From Paenibacillus sp. FSL R5-0345 (lineage in GTDB: Bacteria; Bacillota; Bacilli; Paenibacillales; Paenibacillaceae), in contig NZ_CP009281.1 of the NCBI RefSeq assembly GCF_000758585.1, positions 1,426,001 to 1,490,000 of the forward strand: 64,000 bases of DNA, written 5' to 3'. The notes below the pieces were generated by a model, which saw only the letters and a program-made list of their open reading frames with translations, had not been told where the DNA came from and ran no database searches. A program made the position numbers and the translations under genes. Position 1 is the stretch's first letter, and the number at the start of each line of letters is the position of its first letter. Shown here one piece after another: positions 35,885 through 46,364 of this stretch.

Positions 35885-36367
35885 GTGACAAGACATACGA
35901 TTTCAGTACTCGTAAATGACCAGCCAGGTGTGCTTCAGCGGGTGTCAGGCTTGTTCGGTCGCCGTGGATTTAATATTGAGAGTATTACAGTCGGCCAGTC
36001 CGAAGAGGTTGGATTATCCCGGATGGTTATCGTTACTCTTGGCGACCAGCATACCCTTGAACAAATCGAGAAGCAGCTCTATAAGCTAATTGATGTTATC
36101 AAAGTTGTTGATCTTGGAGCTAAGCCTATGGTTGCACGCGAGCTGGCTCTGATTAAAGTGAATGCTGATCCAAGTGAGCGTCCGGAAATTTTGGGTGTAG
36201 TTGAGACTTTCCGTGCTTCAGTTGTCGATATCGGCAGCACCACTATACTGGTGCAGGTAGTTGGGGAGACACAGAAGATTGACGCGATGATCGAGCTATT
36301 GAAGCCTTATGGAATCAGAGAGCTGTCTCGCACAGGTGTTACGGCTATGGTACGTGGCAACTCTTAA
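35885..36367 (+). CDS. ilvN: Acetolactate synthase small (regulatory) subunit
   Basis: 160 residues with an N-terminal ACT domain (VLVNDQPGVLQRVSGLFGRR) that binds valine for feedback control, and the ALS_ss C-terminal domain. The start is GTG at 35885, three bases after the ilvB stop, so the subunits are made in step. Named ilvH in some Bacillus annotations. Confidence 0.96.
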   Translation: MTRHTISVLVNDQPGVLQRVSGLFGRRGFNIESITVGQSEEVGLSRMVIVTLGDQHTLEQIEKQLYKLIDVIKVVDLGAKPMVARELALIKVNADPSERPEILGVVETFRASVVDIGSTTILVQVVGETQKIDAMIELLKPYGIRELSRTGVTAMVRGNS

Positions 36368-36424
36368 ATAGTTTATTTTGCGACTTTAACGGATTACTGC
36401 TTGATTGCATTAATCTGATATGAT

Positions 36425-37539
<1,115 letters not shown>

Positions 37540-37574
37540 TCATATTCATACTTATGATTAAATAGTGTTACCTT

Positions 37575-37607
37575 CAAATGCGGCCGTGACTTTGCGAGCC
37601 GCATTTG
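37575..37607 (+). other. Hairpin between ilvC and leuA
   Basis: CAAATGCGGC and GCCGCATTTG form a ten-pair stem around a 13-base loop, with no T tract after it. Probably an mRNA-processing or stability element inside the operon rather than a terminator. Confidence 0.45.
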
Positions 37608-37641
37608 AGAGTTTCAGCACAATCTTTGGGAGGTGCTTAGC

Positions 37642-39183
37642 ATGCGGAAAATTTATGTGTTCGATACGACACTGCGAGATGGAGAGCAGTCACCAGGTGT
37701 GAACCTCAACACGCGTGAGAAAGTGGAGATCGCTTACCAGTTAGAGAAGCTGGGAATTGATCGCATGGAAGCGGGTTTTCCTGCAGCTTCTCCAGGTGAT
37801 CTAGCTTCTGTTAATGCGGTGGCAAGAGCTGTGAAGAACGTCACGGTAATCGGCCTTTCTCGTTCTAGAGAGACAGATATTGATGCTGTAAAAGAAGCAC
37901 TACAGGGAGCGCAGGACCCTTGTATTCATATTTTTCTAGCTACATCTCCTATTCACCGGCAGCATAAGCTGCGGATGGATAAGGCTCAGGTGTTGGAAAC
38001 TGCACAGTCTGCTATCCGATACGCTAAGAAATATTTCCCTAAGCTCGAGTTTTCATTAGAAGACGCGGGCCGTACGGAGTATGATTTCATGGCTGAAATG
38101 GTCGGCATGGCTATCCGGGAAGGGGCTAATGTTGTTAATATCCCGGATACTGTAGGTTACTTGAATCCTTCGGAGTACGGAGCTATCTTTAAATATCTAA
38201 AAGAGAATGTGCCTGATATTGAACGCGTACAGCTTAGTGCTCATTGTCATAACGATCTTGGCATGGCTACAGCAAATACGCTGGCTGCGATTCAGAATGG
38301 TGCAGATCAGATCGAAGGAACGATCAACGGTATCGGTGAACGTGCCGGGAACACAGCGATTGAAGAAGTGGCATTGGCGCTGGAGACACGCGCTGAATTC
38401 TTTGGCGCTAAAACTTCGTTAACGTTGTCCGAGATTTCTCGCACAAGTCGCTTGGTCAGCAAGTTGACAGGTATGGTAGTCCCAGGGAATAAGGCGATTG
38501 TAGGAGCTAATGCATTTGCTCATGAATCGGGTATTCACCAGGACGGAATGCTGAAAGAGAAAACCACTTATGAGATCATGACACCGGAGACCATTGGACT
38601 TAAAGAGAGCAAACTGGTACTTGGTAAGCACTCTGGACGCCATGCTTTCCGCGATAAGCTAAGTGATCTAGGGTATGATTTATCTGAAGAAGAGCTTAAT
38701 ACAGCTTTTTCAAGGTTTAAAGACTTGGCGGATAAGAAAAAAGAAGTGTCGGATGAAGATATTTTGGCATTAATTGAAGAGAAACTAATTGATACGCCAG
38801 AAGTATTCAGACTTCAGACGATTTACGTTACTTACGGTAATAAAGCTGTTCCAACTGCTAAGGTGATTATCGATGGTCCGGAAGCGGAGCCTATTGTAGC
38901 AGAGGCAGAAGGCAATGGTTCTGTAGATGCCATCTACAATGCTATTGATAAAGCCACGGGTGAGGAAGTTACCCTTGGGGACTATTCCATTAAATCCGTT
39001 TCCCGTGGTAAAGATGCACAGGGCGAGGTTCATGTAGTACTGTCGCAGGGTGAAGTTGCTGCACAGGGCCGTGGACTTAGTACTGATATTCTGGAAGCGA
39101 GTGCCCGTGCTTATATTGATGCGCTTAACAAGCTTCTAGAGAAGCGTAAAACTTACACCAAACGTGACCACGCAAGTATATAA
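37642..39183 (+). CDS. leuA: 2-isopropylmalate synthase
   Basis: Commits 2-ketoisovalerate to leucine. 513 residues: HMGL-like TIM barrel with the start [15 protein letters not shown], metal ligands in [15 protein letters not shown], and a C-terminal LeuA allosteric domain for leucine feedback. The start ATG at 37642 follows GGGAGG. It closes the operon; leuB, leuC and leuD are not in this window. Confidence 0.96.
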   Translation: MRKIYVFDTTLRDGEQSPGVNLNTREKVEIAYQLEKLGIDRMEAGFPAASPGDLASVNAVARAVKNVTVIGLSRSRETDIDAVKEALQGAQDPCIHIFLATSPIHRQHKLRMDKAQVLETAQSAIRYAKKYFPKLEFSLEDAGRTEYDFMAEMVGMAIREGANVVNIPDTVGYLNPSEYGAIFKYLKENVPDIERVQLSAHCHNDLGMATANTLAAIQNGADQIEGTINGIGERAGNTAIEEVALALETRAEFFGAKTSLTLSEISRTSRLVSKLTGMVVPGNKAIVGANAFAHESGIHQDGMLKEKTTYEIMTPETIGLKESKLVLGKHSGRHAFRDKLSDLGYDLSEEELNTAFSRFKDLADKKKEVSDEDILALIEEKLIDTPEVFRLQTIYVTYGNKAVPTAKVIIDGPEAEPIVAEAEGNGSVDAIYNAIDKATGEEVTLGDYSIKSVSRGKDAQGEVHVVLSQGEVAAQGRGLSTDILEASARAYIDALNKLLEKRKTYTKRDHASI

Positions 39184-39223
39184 GTGAAATTATATTGTGC
39201 AGAAATTTACTAATACTTAGAGG

Positions 39224-39259
39224 AAGCCCTGACAGTGAACTCACTGTCAGGGCTTTTTT
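39224..39259 (+). terminator. Terminator of the ilv-leu operon
   Basis: AAGCCCTGACAGTGA pairs with TCACTGTCAGGGCTT, followed by a T tract. The 174 bases from here to 39434 hold no further feature I can name with confidence. Confidence 0.9.
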
Positions 39260-39433
39260 GTTATTCAAAAAATTTGCTAATTGAGCCAATTCTGGCGAAA
39301 TTTCAGATCTGTTCAGAAATTGTTCATGTCGGCAAATTACAATCGAAGGGAGATTATTGAAGTATTTGGAGAACAAACAACTTAGAAATAGTCGAGTAAG
39401 TACTTTTATAGGAAGAAGGAGGACTTTCGTTTT

Positions 39434-42400
39434 ATGTGGAAAAAGAAAATTGGTTTATGGATGGTAGTAATACTTCTTAGTACGCAGTTTTTCAATGCTT
39501 TTGGCTTCGATTCTCAGGTCAAAGCAAAGGCGATTGAGAACAGTGCTAATATCATTACAAGTGTGACGATGTCTGTATATGAGAATGGGGTACAGGTCAC
39601 AGATTCTGTTTACAAGCTGAGCTCCACCGTGAAGTTGAACTATAACTGGGCGGTTCCAGATGGAAGTGATTATGTTGCAGGTGATACTTTTACATTTGAA
39701 CTACCAGAAGGGTTTGTGCTCGAGAAAGACTTTTTGAATAAAAAGATTATGATTGAAGGGCAAGAACTGGGGCATTACGACATTATAAAAGGGAGTCCTA
39801 ACAAAGTTACCTTAACATTCACCGGTGAAGTCGGAGAATATTTCGATGTCAAAGGTGCAATTGAAGTGGAGACTCGTTTTGACACAACAAAGTTTACGGA
39901 TACTATACCCTATACGATTAAGTTTCCGATAAATGGTGGTGCAGAGCAGGAGTTTACAGTCCAATTTAAACCTGAGGTTAGTTCTACTATTGACAAAGAT
40001 GGAGTTGCGGTAGGCACTAATCAAGGAAATTATAATGCCAAACAGATTAAATGGACTGTTGATGTGAACAAAGTTATGGATAGTGTATATGGAGCTGCTG
40101 TAACTGATGTAATCCCTACGGGTTTAGCTTTAACTGATATAAGTGATATCAAGGTCAGTAAGCTTAATGTAGCGTTAAACGGTACTGTATCTCCGGGTGC
40201 TCCTTTAAACAATAGTCAATATTCTGCAACTCTAGTGGGGAACACCCTAGAGGTAAAGTTTATTACCCCTGATATTAATACACCTATTACGGAAGCATAC
40301 CGTATTGAATACGTTACGGATGTTATTGATGATACTAAAACCACTTTTGTAAACACGGCAACTTTCAAGGGGAATAATACAGGACCTTTTTCAGATAATG
40401 CAAGTGTATCTCTTAATCATGGAGCATTATTGAAGAAATCTTTTCTCAGTTATAATTCCGTGACACAGGACACTTATTGGGCGATTGAGTACAATTATGG
40501 TGAAAAATCGATCTCTAAAGCAGATGCCAAATTGTTCGATTATTATACGGACTCTCAACAGTTTGTACCTAGCTCTCTGAAGGTATATAAATTAGATTTC
40601 ACTAAGTCTAAAGATAATCCTGATAAAGTTTTAGTAACTGACTACACAGTATCTGAGAATACTTTAGCTCCGAAAGCAGGGCTGAAAAATTTCGAATTAT
40701 CATTTAATAATAATATTTCGAATGCTTACAAGATCGAGTATCAGACCCGGGCGAAAGATCGCATCGAAGAAGCAACAAAGGTTTCAAATACTGTTACTAC
40801 TATAGTTAATGGTGTTACTAATGACAAGCCTGCGAGCGGGACACTTAATCAAGATATTATCTCCAAGAAGGTTGGACAGGCTAATTACGCTGATAAAACT
40901 ATAAGCTGGACAATAAAAATTAATAGTGATAAAAAAGTAATGAATAATGTAGTGATTACGGATACCTTCCCTAACAGAGGTTTGAAATTTACTGATGTTG
41001 GGTTTGTTATCAAAGATGATAGCGGTAAACTAGTGGACTCTTCTATGTATACTCTTGGTGATTCAAAACCTACAGAAGGTTTTACCGTGAAATTCAACTC
41101 ATCAATAGATAAGACTTATACAATTACTTACAAAACGTATTTCAATAATGATTGGTTGAAGAATAGTAATGGGACTGTATATGATTGGGTTAAGAACGAA
41201 GTGAAATTTTTGAATAGAGCTTCTGTTGTATGGAATGACCCGTCCAAACCTACAGAAACGAAAACCATCACGGTTGAGGATACATTCTATCCTGATTCAA
41301 AAGCAAAGAATAATGGCTACAAAAACGGTTCCTATGACGCTCAAACCAAAGAGATTTCTTGGGAAATAGGGATTAACTACAATAGCAAAGAGCTTGATAA
41401 AGCTGTGCTTGTTGATACGTTAGAAGATAAACAGCAGTTGATAGAGGGATCTATAAAGGTTTATGAACTTTCGATAGAAAGCAGTGGTAACCCTAAAGTA
41501 GGAAAAGAAGTCACTGTTACTGCCAGCTCTAATCCCAAACTATATTCTGTAGATTACAATAAAACGACTAAATTGTTGAAAATAAGCTTTAATGAAAAAA
41601 TTGCTAAGCCTTATTTGATTAAATTCAGCACCAGCTTAAAGGATCAAGTGGTCGAGAATGGAACGATTTACAATACAGCTAAGCTGTCTGACAATGGTGT
41701 GCCTGTATCAAAAGATTTGAAAAGTGAAGTTAGCATTCCAAACGGTGGTAAAAATGATCAATATGTTACCAAGTCAGGAGTACAGGACCCTAAAAATGAG
41801 ACAAAACTAAATTGGACTTTAAAGATCAACTATAACCAATCTCTTGTAGAAGATGCACAAATCATTGATAATCCGGACGCTAATCAAATGTTCTTGCCGG
41901 AGTCATTCCGGTTGCTGCCGACAACAATTTTAAAGGATGGCACAGTCAATGAATCTGGTCCAGCACTCATTCAAGGAGCGGACAAGGATTATATGCTTGA
42001 ATTTACAAAGGATGACAAGACAGGTGCAGAGCAATTTAAATTGAAGTTCAATAAAACGATTGAGAAACCTTTTATTTTGAAGTATGACTCTATAATTTTA
42101 GAGGCGAAAAATGGTGGGAAAATTAGTAACTCTGTTAAATTTAGTGGTAATGGATCCCAAACGGAAACCCAATCCAAAGAATCAAGTGTAACTGTAGTAT
42201 TTTCGGATTCTAGTGGAATTGGACAAGGGACTAGAAAAGAATTAGCTGTCAAGAAAGTAGATGCAGCAGATAATAGTAAAGTTCTTGAAGGAGCTATCTT
42301 CAATTTATATCGCGTGTCTGGATCGGAAGAGGTTTTATTTAGCACATCTATTCAGACAGATAAAGACGGTAAAACAGTATTTAAAGATCTCCGGCCTGGT

Positions 42401-43363
42401 AAATACTTCTTGCAAGAAAAAACGGCACCTATTGGATATATCAAGGATGCAAATAAATATGAGGTGAAATTTAGTTCAACAACAGTTACAGATATGACTG
42501 TAACGAATCAAAAGATAGTGACGCCAACAACAGCACCAACAACAGCGCCAACAACAGCACCAACAATAGCGCCAACAACAGCACCAACAACAGCACCAAC
42601 ACCAGCACCAACAACAGCGCCAACAACAGCACCAACAACAGCACCAACAACAGCGCCAACAACAGCGCCAACAACAGCACCAACACCAGCACCAACAACA
42701 GCGCCAACAACAGCACCAACAACAACACCGACGGCAACGCCGACAGCAACACCGACGGAAACACCTGTGTCGACAGTAACACCTACGTCAACGCCAGACA
42801 ATCCAATTTTCCCTGTGTCGACTCCGACGTCAATACCGGGAGTAATCGTTACTGCTACTCCATCCCCAACACCAGTGGTGGTAACGCCAACTGTGACACC
42901 AACAGTAACAGCAACACCGGTTATCACGGCGGTGCCAACTAGCACTCCTGTTGTTCCGAAAGTGACGCCACCTGTAGAGAAACTGACTACAGATGAGGAA
43001 GTTCCTCTTGAAGGTGAAATCCCACTTGGGGGCGTGCCGAGTGTCGGTGAAAAGCCAGATCATGGTAAGGTGACAATTACTAAAGATGGCAAGTGGATTT
43101 ATACACCAGATCCAGGCTTCATTGGCAAAGACAAGTTCACGATCATTGTGACAGATGAGAATGGAAATGAAGAAGAGATTGAGATCGAGATTGATGTCGA
43201 GGAAGTACCGACAGGTACTGTGAAAGAACCAGGGGATAACAGCAATAAACCAACAGAGCTTCCGAAAACGGGAGAAGACAGTGCACTTCCTATTTACTTA
43301 GTAGGTGGAGGTCTAGTTCTTGTGGGATTTGTGTTAGCTCGAAGATTTAAACGAAGTAATTAA
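39434..43363 (+). CDS. LPXTG-anchored collagen-binding-type adhesin, 1309 residues
   Basis: Surface protein for attachment. Signal peptide 1-33 (cleavage after VKAKA). An SdrG/Cna-like head at about 40-180 is followed by five related beta domains starting near 183, 332, 475, 617 and 777, each with an I-x-W-x-I/V strand. A prealbumin/SpaA-type domain (KKVDAADN to LQEKTAPIGY) follows at about 936-1013, then a Thr/Pro stalk to about 1170, an Ig-like domain (KVTITKDGKWIYTPDPGFIG), and the sortase signal LPKTG at 1276-1280 with a membrane helix and basic tail. No sortase gene is nearby. The ligand is not known. Confidence 0.88.
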   Translation: MWKKKIGLWMVVILLSTQFFNAFGFDSQVKAKAIENSANIITSVTMSVYENGVQVTDSVYKLSSTVKLNYNWAVPDGSDYVAGDTFTFELPEGFVLEKDFLNKKIMIEGQELGHYDIIKGSPNKVTLTFTGEVGEYFDVKGAIEVETRFDTTKFTDTIPYTIKFPINGGAEQEFTVQFKPEVSSTIDKDGVAVGTNQGNYNAKQIKWTVDVNKVMDSVYGAAVTDVIPTGLALTDISDIKVSKLNVALNGTVSPGAPLNNSQYSATLVGNTLEVKFITPDINTPITEAYRIEYVTDVIDDTKTTFVNTATFKGNNTGPFSDNASVSLNHGALLKKSFLSYNSVTQDTYWAIEYNYGEKSISKADAKLFDYYTDSQQFVPSSLKVYKLDFTKSKDNPDKVLVTDYTVSENTLAPKAGLKNFELSFNNNISNAYKIEYQTRAKDRIEEATKVSNTVTTIVNGVTNDKPASGTLNQDIISKKVGQANYADKTISWTIKINSDKKVMNNVVITDTFPNRGLKFTDVGFVIKDDSGKLVDSSMYTLGDSKPTEGFTVKFNSSIDKTYTITYKTYFNNDWLKNSNGTVYDWVKNEVKFLNRASVVWNDPSKPTETKTITVEDTFYPDSKAKNNGYKNGSYDAQTKEISWEIGINYNSKELDKAVLVDTLEDKQQLIEGSIKVYELSIESSGNPKVGKEVTVTASSNPKLYSVDYNKTTKLLKISFNEKIAKPYLIKFSTSLKDQVVENGTIYNTAKLSDNGVPVSKDLKSEVSIPNGGKNDQYVTKSGVQDPKNETKLNWTLKINYNQSLVEDAQIIDNPDANQMFLPESFRLLPTTILKDGTVNESGPALIQGADKDYMLEFTKDDKTGAEQFKLKFNKTIEKPFILKYDSIILEAKNGGKISNSVKFSGNGSQTETQSKESSVTVVFSDSSGIGQGTRKELAVKKVDAADNSKVLEGAIFNLYRVSGSEEVLFSTSIQTDKDGKTVFKDLRPGKYFLQEKTAPIGYIKDANKYEVKFSSTTVTDMTVTNQKIVTPTTAPTTAPTTAPTIAPTTAPTTAPTPAPTTAPTTAPTTAPTTAPTTAPTTAPTPAPTTAPTTAPTTTPTATPTATPTETPVSTVTPTSTPDNPIFPVSTPTSIPGVIVTATPSPTPVVVTPTVTPTVTATPVITAVPTSTPVVPKVTPPVEKLTTDEEVPLEGEIPLGGVPSVGEKPDHGKVTITKDGKWIYTPDPGFIGKDKFTIIVTDENGNEEEIEIEIDVEEVPTGTVKEPGDNSNKPTELPKTGEDSALPIYLVGGGLVLVGFVLARRFKRSN
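42521..42759 (+). repeat. Coding tandem repeat, 12-bp unit (Thr-Ala-Pro-Thr)
   Basis: About 17 copies of a 12-base unit encoding TAPT-type quartets, with variants TIAP and TPAP. A higher-order period of about 84 bases is visible where the TPAP variant recurs (near 42600 and 42685). It decays into TATP/TETP units downstream. It encodes the wall-spanning stalk of the adhesin. Confidence 0.9.
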
Positions 43364-43425
43364 TATATCGTAATGATAAGGGTGCTGTCCCGGCACTCAA
43401 CACCCATAGGATAAAAGTCAACGGA

Positions 43426-43466
43426 GCAAGGCTCCTCCTGTTATTGGAGGAGCCTTGCTTTTTTTT
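43426..43466 (+). terminator. Terminator of the adhesin gene
   Basis: GCAAGGCTCCTCC pairs with GGAGGAGCCTTGC around a seven-base loop, then eight T. Confidence 0.88.
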
Positions 43467-43602
43467 GGTCTATGGCTACTCGTTTCATAACCTTCTTCAC
43501 TTACTACCCAACTCCCAACGAAGTGAACCTTGACGAAAATGGGATTTTCACTCATTATTCGTAATGTAGCGCCAGCGACACTATTTAGCATATATCTTTT
43601 TT

Positions 43603-43631
43603 TTACTAATTAGTAAGCGCTATCATAAAAT
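43603..43631 (+). promoter_or_regulatory. Promoter with cre site and palindrome, metallo-hydrolase gene
   Basis: A cre-like site AGTAAGCGCTATCA at 43612-43625 matches the CcpA consensus at 13 of 14 positions. The perfect palindrome TTACTAATTAGTAA is at 43603-43616. TAAAAT at 43626-43631 may be the -10, with a weak -35 TTACTA inside the palindrome 17 bases upstream. CcpA binding over the spacer would repress in glucose. Confidence 0.6.
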
Positions 43632-43649
43632 GCGCTGGGAGATGATACC

Positions 43650-44492
43650 ATGGAATTTATGTATTTAGGAACTGGAGCAAGCGAGGGTTATCCAGCTTTA
43701 TTTTGTCAATGTGAACGTTGCTCTATGGCGATGGAGCTTGGTGGCAAGAATATTCGCGCTCGTACAGGAGCGCTTATTAACTCTGATTTGCTGCTGGATT
43801 TCTCACCTGATATGTATATGAATAAGCTTCGTTACAAATTGGATTTGGGGAAAGTTAATCATTTGATTGTTACGCATTCGCATACTGATCATTTTGCAGC
43901 AGCAGAGCTCATGATGAGGCATGAACATTGGTATTGTCAGCTGCAGGAGAGTGGAAAAAAACTGCATATTTACGGAAATGAAACGGTAGAAGAAACGATG
44001 AAATCAGCTCTTCGCTATGATTATGGAACCGATACGATTGAAGATCCTTTTTACGAGTTTCATATCATACAGCCTTTCATGCCCTTCACTCTTGGAGAAG
44101 TGACAGTAACCGCATTGCCAGCCCATCACAAGCCGGATGAACATAGCTTTATCTATCTACTTGAGCAGAATAACACAAGATTCTTATACGGCAATGATAG
44201 TGGTATATTCAGTGATGAAACCTTCAATTATCTACGTGATAAGCACCTGGACGTTGTTAGTCTGGATTGTAATTATGGGCTAGAGGATAGATATGATTAT
44301 CATATGGGGATCTCCGGTTGTCGGATAGTAAGAGAACGTTTGCTTGACCAAAATAGTTGTGATACTAGTACATCATTTATTCTGACTCATTTCTCTCACT
44401 ACAGCGCAGAGTTGCATGATACTTTAGTTAAGAATACAGCAGAGGAGAATTTCATCATTTCCTATGATGGGATGAAAGTCTTCTTAGCATGA
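43650..44492 (+). CDS. MBL-fold metallo-hydrolase, PhnP-like
   Basis: 280 residues of the metallo-beta-lactamase fold; the relatives include phosphoribosyl cyclic phosphate phosphodiesterase PhnP. The metal motif HSHTDH is at 76-81, with PAHHKPDEHSF, GNDSGIF and LTHFSH supplying further ligands. An N-terminal CQCERCSMA group (Cys19, 21, 24) resembles the structural zinc site of PhnP. No phosphonate genes are nearby. A cre site in its promoter and the catabolic island that follows suggest it trims phosphate or cyclic phosphate from a sugar, but this is inference. Confidence 0.85.
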   Translation: MEFMYLGTGASEGYPALFCQCERCSMAMELGGKNIRARTGALINSDLLLDFSPDMYMNKLRYKLDLGKVNHLIVTHSHTDHFAAAELMMRHEHWYCQLQESGKKLHIYGNETVEETMKSALRYDYGTDTIEDPFYEFHIIQPFMPFTLGEVTVTALPAHHKPDEHSFIYLLEQNNTRFLYGNDSGIFSDETFNYLRDKHLDVVSLDCNYGLEDRYDYHMGISGCRIVRERLLDQNSCDTSTSFILTHFSHYSAELHDTLVKNTAEENFIISYDGMKVFLA

Positions 44493-44531
44493 CGTGATGA
44501 TAGTCTATCTATAATTAAAAGAATAGTCATT

Positions 44532-44580
44532 ACCCGTAAAATCCTCCCTTGAGGAAAGGACTACTTTACGGGTCTTTTTT
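44532..44580 (+). terminator. Terminator after the metallo-hydrolase
   Basis: ACCCGTAAA pairs with TTTACGGGT around a long, partly paired loop, then CTTTTTT. Confidence 0.75.
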
Positions 44581-44622
44581 ATAGCTTTAAGGGCTCAAAA
44601 TGAGTAGATACGGAGGTAGAGA

Positions 44623-46362
44623 ATGAAGCTGCTGGCTACGGGAAAAGTAAAATGGTTCGTCTATCAGAAAGTTGTCATCGTATTTATCGTCTTTTTGATT
44701 CCGCTCATATCGATGAATATTTGGGTGAATTATAAGGGGATGTCATTCACCAAAAATACGATTTTGGACTCATCTCTGGCTGGGGCGTCATTCTATTCCA
44801 AGCAACTGGATAAAGAGATATATTTCATCCGCAATCAACAATTACAATTTCAAGAAGATAAAAACATACAGAAGCTTAGTTTCCGAGGCAAAAGTTTAGA
44901 AAAGTATGAAGAGGTAGAATTAATCGGTAATGCTGAAGATCTATTGAATCGGATCATTGCCTCAAGCGAATATGTGGTTAACGCCGGGGTATATATTAAG
45001 TCTCTGGGAAAAACGATCTCTGGTAAGACCGGGATCACGTCTATTCCTAATATGGAGTACGAAAAAATTTCCTCGTTACTTAACGTTAAGCAGAAGCCTT
45101 CATTCTATCGGAGCGGTGATGCGATTTTCCTTATAGAAACAGGAGATAATGCGGAGCTTTGGTCGTATATTGAAATCTCAAAAGGTAAGCTATTGGAGGC
45201 ACTAAATCAAATCGCAACCTTATATCAAGAATCGGAGGTATTTCTGGGAAGTAATGAGCTGGGCAATATTCTATCTACTACAGACGATCAGTTAGTATCT
45301 ACTGAGGTCCTTAGGCTCATCACCAAACAGGATCAGTTTAATTCCGATATCCCAGAAATAAACAAGGTGAACGGTAAAAGTTACTTTATTGCCCATAACT
45401 TTATCAGTTCTTTGAATCTATCCTTGATTATGTACGTGAATCAGAATGAAATCACAAGGCCCTTAAGCCAATTTAATACACTACTATATGCCTCTTTCGT
45501 CATCGCTATTGTGGTAATGATACTTTATTCTTATTCGGTAAATCTAATGATTCATAGGCCCTTATCGAAATTGGTTAAGACATTCCGTATGGTAGAAACG
45601 GATAATCTTGATTTAGTCATCGAGTCAAAGACCAAAGATGAGTTTTACTATATATTTAATAGTTTTAATCGCATGGCTTCTAGACTTAAGCGTTCTATTG
45701 AGGAAAATTATGAACAGAAGATTGCCCTGCAGCATTCGCAGTTGAAGCAATTGCAGTCACAGATTAACCCGCATTTTCTCTATAACAGCTTCTTTAATAT
45801 TTACATGATGTGTAAAGTAGGAGATTCCGATAGTGCGGCTGAGCTCTCACAAAAGCTAGGGAGCTACTACCAATACATCACAAGAAGTGGAGCGGACGAG
45901 GTGGCATTCTTTAAGGAGTATCAGCATGCGCTTGATTATTGTGAAATTCAGTGTATTCGCTTCTCGAATCGTATTTCTTTCGAATATGAAGAAATACCCG
46001 TTTTGGCGAATGCGATTTTAGTACCGAGGCTGATTATTCAGCCGATTGTTGAGAATGTGTTCGAGCATGCTTTCGAAGACGACTCCCGACAAGGGGTTGT
46101 CTATATTGGTGCCGAATGCGAAGAGGGAAAAGTAATTATCACGATTGAAGATAACGGCAATCTTTTAAAAGATGAGGAAATAGAGTACTTGCAGAAGAAA
46201 CTTGCGATGGGTCTGAAACAAGTTGAGAAGACGGGATTAATCAACGTTAATAATAGACTCCAATTGAAGTACGGACCAGATAGTGGCTTATTTGTCTCAC
46301 GCAGCAAATACGGAGGATTGAGAGTAGAACTGATAGTTAAATATGAGAGTAAGGAAGTGTGA
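44623..46362 (+). CDS. Sensor histidine kinase, YesM type
   Basis: 579 residues. TM1 at 17-35, an extracytoplasmic dCache-like sensor of about 250 residues, TM2 at about 289-307, HAMP to about 357, then the LytS/YesM kinase core with INPHFLYNS (His near 384) and an HATPase region with QPIVENVFEHAFE and ITIEDNGN. The partner regulator overlaps by a few bases or starts at once downstream. In this family the stimulus is usually a sugar sensed outside, and the target is the adjacent ABC transporter. Confidence 0.92.
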   Translation: MKLLATGKVKWFVYQKVVIVFIVFLIPLISMNIWVNYKGMSFTKNTILDSSLAGASFYSKQLDKEIYFIRNQQLQFQEDKNIQKLSFRGKSLEKYEEVELIGNAEDLLNRIIASSEYVVNAGVYIKSLGKTISGKTGITSIPNMEYEKISSLLNVKQKPSFYRSGDAIFLIETGDNAELWSYIEISKGKLLEALNQIATLYQESEVFLGSNELGNILSTTDDQLVSTEVLRLITKQDQFNSDIPEINKVNGKSYFIAHNFISSLNLSLIMYVNQNEITRPLSQFNTLLYASFVIAIVVMILYSYSVNLMIHRPLSKLVKTFRMVETDNLDLVIESKTKDEFYYIFNSFNRMASRLKRSIEENYEQKIALQHSQLKQLQSQINPHFLYNSFFNIYMMCKVGDSDSAAELSQKLGSYYQYITRSGADEVAFFKEYQHALDYCEIQCIRFSNRISFEYEEIPVLANAILVPRLIIQPIVENVFEHAFEDDSRQGVVYIGAECEEGKVIITIEDNGNLLKDEEIEYLQKKLAMGLKQVEKTGLINVNNRLQLKYGPDSGLFVSRSKYGGLRVELIVKYESKEV

Positions 46363-46364
46363 TT

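Noticed and set aside
42521-42759. CRISPR-like array
   Set aside because: Repeats are contiguous 12-base units in frame with the adhesin, with no spacers and no cas genes nearby.
42486-42945. Minus-strand ORFs rich in Leu or in Gly-Ala-Val repeats
   Set aside because: They are antisense readings of the Thr/Pro repeat of the adhesin. Low complexity without a ribosome site or promoter.
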